Under the pieces are notes generated by a model that had not been told where the DNA came from, did not search any database, and saw only the letters and a program-made list of their open reading frames with translations. Both the position numbers and the translations under genes were made by a program. From Clostridia bacterium (GTDB taxonomy: Bacteria; Bacillota; Clostridia; Oscillospirales; CAG-272): 36,108 nt of DNA. Location of the stretch: NCBI GenBank assembly GCA_017545225.1, contig JAFWPR010000040.1, positions 1-36,108 of the forward strand, written 5' to 3'. Shown piece after piece: positions 1 through 7,587 of the stretch (position 1 is the first letter of the stretch; every line of letters starts with the position of its first letter).

Positions 1-252
1 GAGATCGCCGAACTTCTTGCCGTTGATCTCTTCCATCTTCGCGACGTATTCCATGATCTCAGCCATGATCTCGTCGTTGATGGTCCTGCCGTCCTCGTAA
101 TACTGAGTGCACGCCTCGGTGGTGATGGTGAAGCCCTGCGGAACGGGAAGACCGATGTTGGTCATCTCCGCGAGGTTAGCGCCCTTACCGCCGAGAAGGT
201 TGCGCATGGTTGCGTTGCCTTCGGTGAAAAGATACACGTACTTCTTTGCCAT
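1..252 (-). CDS. ppdK: Pyruvate, phosphate dikinase, N-terminal part (cut by window edge)
   Basis: Only the first 84 codons lie in the window; the gene continues beyond base 1. The protein begins MAKKYVYLFTEGNATMRNLL followed by GGKGANLAEMTNIGLPVPQG and FTITTEAC, which is the diagnostic start of the nucleotide-binding domain of pyruvate, phosphate dikinase. The enzyme interconverts pyruvate, ATP and phosphate with phosphoenolpyruvate, AMP and pyrophosphate; in anaerobic Clostridia it usually serves glycolysis or gluconeogenesis in the cytoplasm. The start at 250-252 has an AGGTATATTC stretch upstream as a weak ribosome binding site. It has its own leader of about 60 bases and stands apart from the lipoprotein gene upstream, from which a terminator separates it. 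Confidence 0.95.
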   Translation of the reverse strand, partial: MAKKYVYLFTEGNATMRNLLGGKGANLAEMTNIGLPVPQGFTITTEACTQYYEDGRTINDEIMAEIMEYVAKMEEINGKKFGDL

Positions 253-315
253 AGTCCTGAATATACCTCCAAAAAAATTTCTTGATTTAACTGTTTTGCT
301 GAAATCACAAATTAC

Positions 316-344
316 ATTATATCATATCGCGTCGGAAATATCCA
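316..344 (-). promoter_or_regulatory. Candidate promoter of ppdK
   Basis: The minus strand carries a perfect -10 box TATAAT (316-321), 64 bases upstream of the ppdK start. The -35 region 17 bases further up reads TGGATA (339-344), which is a poor match, so the promoter rests mainly on its -10 box and position. Confidence 0.45.
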
Positions 345-373
345 TACCAAAAAGAAAAAATTACTATTTGCAT

Positions 374-406
374 AAAAGCGCCGGATAACGCGCTGCGTTA
401 TCCGGC
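374..406 (-). terminator. Intrinsic terminator after the lipoprotein gene
   Basis: Bases 380-390 and 396-406 are a perfect 11-bp inverted repeat (GCCGGATAACG and its complement) around a 5-base loop. On the minus strand it is followed by GCTTTT; on the plus strand by ATTTTT, so it could work both ways. It lies 27 bases past the stop of the minus-strand lipoprotein gene and before the ppdK promoter. Confidence 0.8.
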
Positions 407-432
407 ATTTTTGATTATCTCGGGCCGGGACG

Positions 433-1104
433 TCACTTGTGCTTCTCAAACGTTATGGGAAGCACGTTTCTGTTGAAAAGTTCGTTGTCTTCGCTCTCGT
501 TCAGGTATTCCGTGAAAGTGAGCGTATTGCCGTCCGTTTCTACTTTGATCTCGGACGGAGGATCTTCATCTTCGTCACCTTTAGAATGAGAATGGGTAAG
601 AACGATGAGTTCGGTCTTCAGCACTCCGTCCGAATAAGTATACTCGCCGTTTTTGTTAAGAGTGGCGAAAGCGCTGTCGATCATATCGTCGATCAAGGCG
701 TCTTCGGACTCATACTTGCCCTCTTCCATAACCTCCTCGACGGTATAACCGAACATCGCGTTGGCCGATTCGAGGTTGTTCTTCACGAAAGTCCTGACGT
801 CGTCCTTTTCCAGACCCAGTATCAGCTTACCCTTATCGTTAAACTGAAGCGAGAGCTTGACCGTGCTGTCGTTCCATTCCCTGCTCGCGGTATCCCACTC
901 ATCGCTCGGGAAAAGAAAATCGCGCGCGGAAACCTCCGCCGTCCACGTGCCGAGTACGGGACCTGGATCAAAGTTTCCGTCGGTCCCCGTCCCGCCTCCT
1001 TTAGGCGGTTCGATGGGTACCGTTTTGTTTTTTCCGCACGAGAAAAGCGCGGCGCACAGGACGAGCATAACTATCGCTGTCACGGCGCAAACGATCTTTT
1101 TCAT
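433..1104 (-). CDS. Putative lipoprotein of unknown function
   Basis: I do not recognise the family. The 223-residue product starts with a lipoprotein signal peptide: MKK, a hydrophobic stretch to residue 20, then lipobox LFSC with the acylated cysteine at position 23. A short Pro/Gly/Thr-rich linker (33-50) leads to a soluble domain starting LGTWTAEVS, the sort of GTW opening seen in small beta-barrel or lipocalin-like domains of clostridial lipoproteins. The middle is acidic (KSEDALIDDMIDSAF-type helix around 130-145) and the C-terminal half alternates polar and beta-forming residues. It should sit on the outer face of the membrane. The start is backed by AGGAGG eight bases upstream and a consensus-like promoter; it appears monocistronic. 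The GTW similarity is only an impression. Confidence 0.8.
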   Translation of the reverse strand: MKKIVCAVTAIVMLVLCAALFSCGKNKTVPIEPPKGGGTGTDGNFDPGPVLGTWTAEVSARDFLFPSDEWDTASREWNDSTVKLSLQFNDKGKLILGLEKDDVRTFVKNNLESANAMFGYTVEEVMEEGKYESEDALIDDMIDSAFATLNKNGEYTYSDGVLKTELIVLTHSHSKGDEDEDPPSEIKVETDGNTLTFTEYLNESEDNELFNRNVLPITFEKHK

Positions 1105-1148
1105 TTACGGGTCCTCCTTTTCGGATACTTTCCGATTTTACAGGGAAA

Positions 1149-1178
1149 ATTTTAGCACACCCCGTCCCGCGATGTCAA
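1149..1178 (-). promoter_or_regulatory. Promoter of the lipoprotein gene
   Basis: On the minus strand TTGACA (1173-1178) is followed by an 18-base spacer and TAAAAT (1149-1154), a good sigma-A-type promoter 45 bases upstream of the lipoprotein start. Confidence 0.75.
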
Positions 1179-1200
1179 GCGGTGCGCGCTGATATTGAAA

Positions 1201-1224
1201 CGGGGCCGTCACCGGGCGGCTCCG
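1201..1224 (-). terminator. Possible terminator overlapping the nth stop codon
   Basis: Minus-strand bases CGGAGCCG (1217-1224) can pair with CGGCCCCG (1201-1208) in seven of eight positions, with the nth stop codon (1209-1211) in the loop; only TTTCAAT follows. The short T-run makes this a weak call. Confidence 0.35.
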
Positions 1225-1853
1225 TTTTTTCCGTACTTGCAAAAATCTCTCAGCGGGCATTCTCCGCAGCGCGGCGAGCGGGCGGAACAGTATTCCCGTC
1301 CGAACAGGACGATCCTGTGGCAGAACGCGCTCTGCTCTTCCCTCGGGATCACTTTTTCCATCGTCCTCTCGGTGAATACCGGATCCTTTTTGTCCGTCCC
1401 GTAGTACCCGAGCCGTCCGCAGATCCGTATGCAGTGGGTGTCGGCGACGATGCCTCCCTTGCCGTACACGTCGCCGAGGATCAGGTTGGCGATCTTTCTG
1501 CCGACCCCGGGAAGGGAGAGCAGTCCATCCATCGTGTCGGGCACTCTGCCGCCGAATTCATCGACGATCATCCGGGAGGAGTCGCGTATGTTTTTCGCTT
1601 TCATGCGGAAGAGCCCGCACGGTTTTATTATCTCTTCAAGCTCGGCGATATCGCATCCCGCCGCGGACGCGGCGTCCGGAAACCTCTCGAAAAGAGGCCG
1701 GCATACGATATTCACCCTCTCATCGGTACACTGCGCGGAAAGGCGCGCCGCAACGAGCAGCCGCCACGGGTCGCCGCCGTATTCGAGCGAGCAGACGGCG
1801 TCCGGATAAAGATCCGCGAGCGCCGATATAATGCGGTCAGTCTGCATTTTCAT
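1209..1853 (-). CDS. nth: Endonuclease III
   Basis: A 214-residue DNA glycosylase/AP lyase of base-excision repair that removes oxidised pyrimidines. Visible hallmarks are the helix-hairpin-helix LPGVGRKIANLIL with the catalytic lysine, the following VADTHCIRICGRLG with the catalytic aspartate, and a C-terminal iron-sulfur loop with spacing C-x6-C-x2-C-x5-C (CSARSPRCGECPLRDFC). Length is normal for the family. The start at 1851-1853 overlaps the end of the upstream penicillin-binding protein gene by 17 bases, and a second ATG two codons later (1845-1847) is equally possible; either way the two genes are translationally coupled. Pairing a DNA repair gene with a cell-wall gene is probably chance rather than function. 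Confidence 0.95.
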   Translation of the reverse strand: MKMQTDRIISALADLYPDAVCSLEYGGDPWRLLVAARLSAQCTDERVNIVCRPLFERFPDAASAAGCDIAELEEIIKPCGLFRMKAKNIRDSSRMIVDEFGGRVPDTMDGLLSLPGVGRKIANLILGDVYGKGGIVADTHCIRICGRLGYYGTDKKDPVFTERTMEKVIPREEQSAFCHRIVLFGREYCSARSPRCGECPLRDFCKYGKNGAAR

Positions 1854-3951
1854 CAGCCGGTTCCTCCGCGGGCGCGTTCATATCGACGGAATAATACGCT
1901 CCTATGAGGTCGCGGACGCACCGTCCGGCGTTAGCGCCGGTCGACCCGTGCTCGAGGACGGACGTTACGACGATCTCCGGATCTTCGAACGGCGCGAAAG
2001 CGGTGAAGATGGCGTTGTCGCTCTTCGTCACGGAGACCTGAGCCGTTCCGGTCTTACCGCCTATCGTGATCGGGAAGCCCTCGAATATCTCCTTGACGGA
2101 ACCGTCTTCGATCACGCGTTTCATAGCGCCGAGAACGATCTCTCTGACGCCCTCTTTTATCTTGCGCGTGCTGAGCGCCTCGGGCTCTTTTTCAAGGACG
2201 ACCGCTCCCGTGCCGTACTCCGTCACGCGCGAGAGAAGATGAGCCGCGTATCGCGTGCCGTCGTTGATGACCGTACTGATATACACCGATATCTGGAGCG
2301 GAGTGAACAGGTTGTACGACTGGCCGATCGCAGCCTGGAGCGTGTCGCCGCCGGACCATGCGCGCAGGTCGTTCTCCTCAACGTATTCCGGCCCCGCGAG
2401 GATCCCGGTCTTCTCGTTCAGTTCGATACCCGTAGGCAGGCCGAGCCCGAAGCTCTTCGAGTAGTCGTTCATCTTCTCGATCGTCATCCTTCTGCCGACC
2501 TCGAAGAAGAAATAGTTGCACGATTCCTGGATCGCGTCGGTGACGTTCATCCATCCGTGCGTCAGGTGGTAGTTCAGGTAGATCCAGCATCTGATCTGGA
2601 ATCCGTCGAGTTCGTAAACGCCCTCGTCCTTGATCTCCGTATGCTCGTCGATGACGCCCGAGTCGAGCGCGCCGACCGCCATACCGATCTTGAACGTGGA
2701 ACCAGGCTGGAACGTTCCCTCGAGGGCGCGGTTGAGCATCGGCGAGTTCTTGTCTTCAAGCAGGCCGGGAAGATCCTCGCTGAACGTTGCGAGATTATAC
2801 GTAGGGCAGGACGCCAGGGCGAGCACCTCGCCCGTCTTGATGTCAAGAGCGGTCAGGGCGCCGGAGAAGCAGTCCTCTCCGGTATGAGTCCCCTCTCCGC
2901 CGGAATTCATCCTGACCTCTTCGATGTTTCTGTACAGGGCGTCCTCCGCCGCCATCTGAGTGTTTATGTCTATCGTGAGATATACGTCGCAGCCCGCTTT
3001 GGGCTCCTTCGTCAGCTCCGTCGAGATTACGTTCCCGAACGAATCCTCGGTGATGAGCATCTCGCCGTCCGTACCGTGAAGATACTGTTCAAACGAGTAC
3101 TCGACGCCGGACGTGCCGACCATCGCGTCGATCGGATAGCCCTCGCTCGTGTAGTATTCCGCGTTGTCGGCGGTGATCCTGCCTATCCTGCCGAGAATGT
3201 GAGACGCGTATCCCGGATAGTGGAAAACGCGCTCGTATTTTCTGAACGGAGAGATCCCCCGCCCCACGCTCTCCTCGAGCGAGGCGATCAGGGGAACGTC
3301 GACGTCCGTCACTATGGTGTACGGACTGTCGGGCGAGAAGTCGGAGAGTTCCATGTCGAGCCGGTACAGAAAAAGCTGCGCGCTGTCGCTCAGACCGTAA
3401 AGGTATACCCCGTCGCCGTCGACGATCCCGTAACGCGACAGGAACTTCGCCGCAGCCTCGTCGGCGGTCATTTCCTCTTTGACGCCGATATCCTCGGCGA
3501 GCTTCGTGAATTTCTCATAGCGCGGGCTTTCTTCAAACTCCGCGTTGAAAGCGAAGCGCAACTCTCCCGTGTCGGCGACTTCGACGTTGAACGGGGTGTA
3601 GGTCGGCTCTTTTACCGTCTCGCCGAAGCCGTGCTCCTCCGCGATCTTCAGAGTCGAGACGACGACGTCGTTGCGCCCCGCCGAACTCCGCGGGAACGAG
3701 CCGTAATCAAAACGGATCTCCCACGAATAGTCGTTCGTGACGAGCGGCTTGCCGTTTCTGTCGAAGATCTCTCCTCTCATCGCCTGGATGCGGACGGTGC
3801 GCGTCCGCTGCGTTATGGGGCTCGTCATCGTGTAGTAATCCTGACCCGCGACCTGCAGGTTGATGAGGCGGAAGATATATATGAGACTGACGGCGACGAA
3901 AACCGCGCCGAGAATAATATATCTCACGATGCCGGAATTTTCTTTTTTCAT
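1837..3951 (-). CDS. Class B penicillin-binding protein (PBP2-like transpeptidase)
   Basis: A 704-residue membrane-anchored D,D-transpeptidase that cross-links peptidoglycan outside the membrane. Residues 10-30 form the single N-terminal transmembrane anchor. The PBP dimerisation region starts around RGEIFDRNGKPL (59-70). The penicillin-binding domain contains all three active-site motifs: STFK (418-421, nucleophile Ser418), SCN (477-479) and KTG (633-635). The long non-catalytic domain (about 60-310) and overall size fit the PBP2/SpoVD/FtsI class; I cannot say whether elongation, division or sporulation is its job, because no rodA, ftsW or mre gene is nearby. It has its own strong promoter and leads a two-gene unit with nth. 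It ends with an acidic tail. Confidence 0.93.
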   Translation of the reverse strand: MKKENSGIVRYIILGAVFVAVSLIYIFRLINLQVAGQDYYTMTSPITQRTRTVRIQAMRGEIFDRNGKPLVTNDYSWEIRFDYGSFPRSSAGRNDVVVSTLKIAEEHGFGETVKEPTYTPFNVEVADTGELRFAFNAEFEESPRYEKFTKLAEDIGVKEEMTADEAAAKFLSRYGIVDGDGVYLYGLSDSAQLFLYRLDMELSDFSPDSPYTIVTDVDVPLIASLEESVGRGISPFRKYERVFHYPGYASHILGRIGRITADNAEYYTSEGYPIDAMVGTSGVEYSFEQYLHGTDGEMLITEDSFGNVISTELTKEPKAGCDVYLTIDINTQMAAEDALYRNIEEVRMNSGGEGTHTGEDCFSGALTALDIKTGEVLALASCPTYNLATFSEDLPGLLEDKNSPMLNRALEGTFQPGSTFKIGMAVGALDSGVIDEHTEIKDEGVYELDGFQIRCWIYLNYHLTHGWMNVTDAIQESCNYFFFEVGRRMTIEKMNDYSKSFGLGLPTGIELNEKTGILAGPEYVEENDLRAWSGGDTLQAAIGQSYNLFTPLQISVYISTVINDGTRYAAHLLSRVTEYGTGAVVLEKEPEALSTRKIKEGVREIVLGAMKRVIEDGSVKEIFEGFPITIGGKTGTAQVSVTKSDNAIFTAFAPFEDPEIVVTSVLEHGSTGANAGRCVRDLIGAYYSVDMNAPAEEPADENAD

Positions 3952-3987
3952 TTCCGCGCCGTCCTTTCCGAAAATTCAGTACCTTAT

Positions 3988-4016
3988 ATTTTAGCACATT
4001 CCGCAGATATTATCAA
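3988..4016 (-). promoter_or_regulatory. Promoter of the PBP-nth operon
   Basis: Minus-strand TTGATA (4011-4016), a 17-base spacer and TAAAAT (3988-3993) give a near-consensus promoter 37 bases upstream of the PBP start. It stands back to back with the promoter of the DUF1385 operon. Confidence 0.8.
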
Positions 4017-4052
4017 TCACCCGGCTGAAAAACCGAAATCCGGCTTCTTTCG

Positions 4053-4081
4053 TTGCAAAGACGGGCGTTTTGTGATAGAAT
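4053..4081 (+). promoter_or_regulatory. Promoter of the yqhQ-prmC-leuA-cimA-ddl operon
   Basis: TTGCAA (4053-4058), exactly 17 bases, then TAGAAT (4076-4081), 42 bases upstream of the DUF1385 gene. The next five genes are joined by overlaps or gaps of at most 12 bases, so this is the likely promoter for all six. Confidence 0.8.
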
Positions 4082-4123
4082 AAAATTGGTGTAGTTTGTA
4101 CACCCGAAGAAAGGACTGCGCAA

Positions 4124-5242
4124 ATGAAAAAGAAAAAAGAAGATCTCTCCTGTTCACGTCTCGGAAAAGTCGGCGGGCAGGCGGTGCTTGAAGGAGTAAT
4201 GATGAGGTCGGGAGACCGCTGGTGTCTCGCCGTGCGCGAGAGCGGCGGCGGGATCGCAAAAAGAAACGGCGAATACGTCTCCCTCAGAAAAAAGCATAAA
4301 TTCTGCAATATCCCGATCATCCGCGGCGTTATCAACTTCGTGGAGATGCTGAAGCTGAGCATGAGCATGCTCACGGCGTCTGCGGAGATGATAGGAATCG
4401 AGACGGACGAGCCGGAGAGCAAGTTTGAGAAGTGGGTGAACGACAAATTCGGCGACAAGATCATGGGCGTCGTCACCGCGATCGGCTCCGTGCTCGGGAT
4501 CGTCGTCTCGGTCGGTCTGTTCATATTCCTTCCGACGTTCGTGACGAAACTGATCCTCGGCGAGAATCAGGCGGCCGGAACGTTCCAGCCTCTCCGCTCT
4601 CTCATCGAAGGCGTCCTCAAGATCGCGATCTTCGTCCTGTACATTTTCCTCGTCGGTCTGATGCCCGACATAAAGAGGACGTTCAGATACCACGGCGCGG
4701 AGCACAAGTCGGTCGCGTGTTATGAAAAGGGAGTCGACCTGACTCCCGAAAACGCGAAACCGTGCACGCGCTTCCATCCTCGCTGCGGTACGAGCTTTAT
4801 TTTCGTGATGCTCATCCTGTCGATCGTGATAGGAATATTCATCCCGTTCAACGATATGCCTCTTCTGAGGACCGCGGCGAAGATCCTCGTCCTCCCGATC
4901 ACGGTCGGGCTCGGTTTCGAGTTTATCATGTACGCCGGACGTCATAACAACGTCCTCGTCAAGATCCTCTCCGCACCCGGCCTCTGGATGCAGCGGCTGA
5001 CGACGAAGGAACCCGACGAGTCGATGCTCGAGGTCGCCATCGCCGCGCTCAAGGGCGCGATGCCCGACGAGTTCCCGCCCGATGAAGCGGAAGAAGAGAC
5101 CGAAGATGATCCGGAGAAAGAGACCGAAGAAAACCCGGAAGAGGAAACCGGATCCGCAGATAATTCGACAGATGCCGAAAACGAGGTCCCTTCCTCCGGG
5201 GAGGAAAACGGCCCGTCCGGTCCGGACGAAAATGACGCTTGA
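4124..5242 (+). CDS. yqhQ: DUF1385 family membrane protein (YqhQ-like)
   Basis: A 372-residue protein of the DUF1385/YqhQ family, whose biochemical role is unknown. Signature stretches are GGQAVLEGVMMRSGD (about 18-32), YHGAEHKSVACYE (about 189-201) and CTRFHPRCGTSF (about 214-225), all highly conserved in the family and rich in possible metal- or substrate-binding His/Cys residues. Four hydrophobic segments (about 113-140, 164-182, 223-240 and 258-275) suggest a multi-pass membrane protein. The last 65 residues are an extremely acidic, low-complexity Glu/Asp/Pro tail that the core family lacks. It is first in its operon, and prmC starts inside its last codons, an order common in Bacillota. 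Confidence 0.9.
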   Translation: MKKKKEDLSCSRLGKVGGQAVLEGVMMRSGDRWCLAVRESGGGIAKRNGEYVSLRKKHKFCNIPIIRGVINFVEMLKLSMSMLTASAEMIGIETDEPESKFEKWVNDKFGDKIMGVVTAIGSVLGIVVSVGLFIFLPTFVTKLILGENQAAGTFQPLRSLIEGVLKIAIFVLYIFLVGLMPDIKRTFRYHGAEHKSVACYEKGVDLTPENAKPCTRFHPRCGTSFIFVMLILSIVIGIFIPFNDMPLLRTAAKILVLPITVGLGFEFIMYAGRHNNVLVKILSAPGLWMQRLTTKEPDESMLEVAIAALKGAMPDEFPPDEAEEETEDDPEKETEENPEEETGSADNSTDAENEVPSSGEENGPSGPDENDA

Positions 5243-6044
5243 CGAGATAACCTCGCGCCTTGACGCCGCGGGGATCCGCGCCGCCCGTTTCGAGGCGCTT
5301 TGCCTTGCAGAACATTTTGAGGGAAAAAGCCGCGCGGCGCTGCTCGCCGACAGACACGCTCCGCTCGACGCGGACGGTCTCGCGGAAGCGGTGAGGCGCC
5401 GTGAGAACAGAGAGCCGCTTCAGTATATTATAGGTAAATGGGAGTTTTACGGTCTTCCCTTTATCGTGGACGGATCGTGCCTCATTCCCCGCCCCGATAC
5501 CGAACTGCTCGCGGAAGCCCTCAGAGAGCGTCTGCCCGAAGGCGGGACGTTTCTCGATATGTGCACCGGGAGCGGATGCGTCGCGATCGCCGCGGCGAAA
5601 TACCGCCCCGATATTACCGGCGTCGGAGCGGATATATCCGAAGACGCGATCGCTACCGCGCGAAAAAACGCGGAGCTCAACGGCGTCGCGGACAGAGTAT
5701 CCTTTATCGTCCGAGACGTGAGAGAGCCGTGGAGCGGCGAAAGATTCGACGCCTCCGTCGCCAACCCGCCGTACGTTACGGCGGAGGAAATGGAAAAAGT
5801 CTCGCCGGAACTCCGTTTTGAGCCGCGGATCGCGCTCACCGACGAAGGGGACGGCCTCTCGCTGATCCGCGCGTTCGTGCGGTTGGCTCACGGCGCGGTC
5901 AAAGACGGCGGTCTCATCGCCGTAGAACACGGTGCGTCGCAGGGCGACGAAGTCAAAAAGATTTTTGAGAGTTTCGGGATGACGCCCGATACTCTTCCCG
6001 ATATCGAAGGACGCCCCAGAGTGTCCCTCGCCGAGAGGAAATGA
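5232..6044 (+). CDS. prmC: Release factor glutamine methyltransferase
   Basis: PrmC (HemK) methylates the glutamine of the GGQ motif in peptide chain release factors, using S-adenosylmethionine. The 270-residue product has the N-terminal helical release-factor-binding domain (1-75), the SAM-binding motif FLDMCTGSGCVAIAAA and the catalytic NPPYVT motif. I chose the ATG at 5232 (MTLDEITSRL), which overlaps the end of yqhQ by 11 bases; an upstream in-frame ATG at 5082 would add 50 residues of Lys/Arg-rich sequence that only mirrors the acidic yqhQ tail read in another frame. In many relatives prfA or a thymidylate/ribosomal gene accompanies prmC; here leucine biosynthesis follows instead. Confidence 0.93.
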   Translation: MTLDEITSRLDAAGIRAARFEALCLAEHFEGKSRAALLADRHAPLDADGLAEAVRRRENREPLQYIIGKWEFYGLPFIVDGSCLIPRPDTELLAEALRERLPEGGTFLDMCTGSGCVAIAAAKYRPDITGVGADISEDAIATARKNAELNGVADRVSFIVRDVREPWSGERFDASVANPPYVTAEEMEKVSPELRFEPRIALTDEGDGLSLIRAFVRLAHGAVKDGGLIAVEHGASQGDEVKKIFESFGMTPDTLPDIEGRPRVSLAERK

Positions 6045-6048
6045 GAAA

Positions 6049-7587
6049 ATGAGAAGGATCCGTTTTTTAGACACAACTCTGCGCGACGGAGAACAGACGC
6101 CGGGAGTCCATCTCAGCGTCGAGCGAAAGACCGATATCGCGCGCCGTCTTGAAAAACTGGGCGTCGACGTGATCGAGGCGGGATTCCCCGCGTCCTCGAA
6201 GAGCGATTTTGAGGCGGTCTCGGCCATCGCGCGCGAATCGGGCGCCGTCGTCTGCGCTCTCGCCCGCGCGAGCGAAACGGACGTCAAAATAGCCGCCGAC
6301 TCGCTCAAAGAGGCGAAAAAGCCTCGCATCCACGTGTTCATCGCGACGAGCGATATCCATCTTGAAAAGAAACTCGGCATCTCGCGCGAGGAAGCGCTCG
6401 ATGCGGTCAAAAACGCCGTGTCGTGCGCCGCGTCGTTCGGTATGGAAGTGCAGTTCTCCGCCGAGGACGCCACGCGCACAAGCCGTGAATTCCTCGTAAA
6501 GGTATATACCGAGGCGATCCGCGCAGGAGCGACGGTCGTCAACGTGCCCGACACGGTGGGTTACTCCGTGCCGGATGAGTTCGCCGCCCTTATTTCGTTT
6601 CTGAAGGAAAACGTGCCCGGAGCGGACGGAGTCGTCTGGTCCGTCCATTGCCACAACGATCTCGGCCTCGCGGTCGCCAATTCCGTGGCGGCAGTATACG
6701 CGGGCGCCGATCAGGTCGAGTGCACGGTCAACGGGATAGGCGAGAGAGCCGGCAACGCCGCGCTCGAGGAGATCGCGATGATCCTCACGATGAGAGGCAA
6801 GGAAGCGGGTCTCTCCCACGGTATCGTGACGAGGGAGATCACCTCCGCGAGCCGCTTCGTCTCCGACGTGACGGGGATCCGTCCCGCTCCGAACAAGGCG
6901 GTCGTCGGCGCAAACGCGTTCAACCACGCGAGCGGCATCCATCAGCACGGCATAATCAACGACAGACAGACCTACGAGATCATCGACCCGCGCGACGTGG
7001 GCGTCGACGAGAGCACGATCACGCTCGGAAAGCTCTCCGGCCGTCACGCGTTCGCCGAACGGACGAGGGCGCTCGGGTACGATCTCGGAGAAGAGGCGAT
7101 ACACGCGACTTTCTCCCGCTTCAAGGAGATAGCGGAAAAGAAAAGCGTCCTCACCGACGAGGACGTCAGAGCGATAATCAGCGAATACCTCGACGGACGG
7201 GACGGCAAGTTCAGGATATCGTCCTTCCAAATCCAGTCCGGAAACAAGATAAAGTCGATGGCGCTCATCACGCTGTCCGCGGGGGACGATCTGTTCACCG
7301 AGGCGGCGCCCGGCGACGGACCGGTCGACGCGAGCTTCAACGCGGTCAACAAGATCGCCGCGCCGTTCACGGGCGGCGGAGACGTCGATCTGCTCTCTTA
7401 CGGAATAACAGCCGTAACGGAGGGCGCGGACGCTCTCGGCGAGGCGAAGGTCAGGATCCGCTCGGGAGAGGCCGTCTTCACGGGACGCGGCGTGTCGACC
7501 GATATAATCAAGGCGTCTATCAAGGCGTACCTCAACGCGATGAACAAACTCATCGCCGCCGCTGAGGAGAAAGGCGGGAATCCGTGA
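6049..7587 (+). CDS. leuA: 2-isopropylmalate synthase
   Basis: First committed step of leucine synthesis: acetyl-CoA plus 2-ketoisovalerate gives 2-isopropylmalate. The 512-residue protein opens with FLDTTLRDGEQTPGV (catalytic Arg12 and metal-ligand Asp13), has the metal-binding SVHCHNDLGLA around residues 198-208, NGIGERAGNAALEE, and a C-terminal LeuA allosteric dimerisation domain from about 370 to 510, so it should be leucine-feedback regulated. Size is typical. It starts four bases after prmC, and its stop overlaps the GTG start of cimA (GTGA). No leader peptide, T-box or leuCDB genes are visible; the rest of the pathway must be elsewhere. Confidence 0.95.
   Translation: MRRIRFLDTTLRDGEQTPGVHLSVERKTDIARRLEKLGVDVIEAGFPASSKSDFEAVSAIARESGAVVCALARASETDVKIAADSLKEAKKPRIHVFIATSDIHLEKKLGISREEALDAVKNAVSCAASFGMEVQFSAEDATRTSREFLVKVYTEAIRAGATVVNVPDTVGYSVPDEFAALISFLKENVPGADGVVWSVHCHNDLGLAVANSVAAVYAGADQVECTVNGIGERAGNAALEEIAMILTMRGKEAGLSHGIVTREITSASRFVSDVTGIRPAPNKAVVGANAFNHASGIHQHGIINDRQTYEIIDPRDVGVDESTITLGKLSGRHAFAERTRALGYDLGEEAIHATFSRFKEIAEKKSVLTDEDVRAIISEYLDGRDGKFRISSFQIQSGNKIKSMALITLSAGDDLFTEAAPGDGPVDASFNAVNKIAAPFTGGGDVDLLSYGITAVTEGADALGEAKVRIRSGEAVFTGRGVSTDIIKASIKAYLNAMNKLIAAAEEKGGNP

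Noticed and set aside
1831..4083. Very long open frame (750 codons) on the plus strand opposite the PBP gene
   Set aside because: It is exactly antisense to a gene with all three catalytic motifs, is Arg/Asp/Val-rich as expected from GC-rich codon mirroring, and has no ribosome binding site or family resemblance.
5082..5231. N-terminal extension of PrmC by 50 residues
   Set aside because: The extra residues are Lys/Arg-rich because the frame reads the acidic tail codons of the DUF1385 protein; the ATG at 5232 matches the family start.
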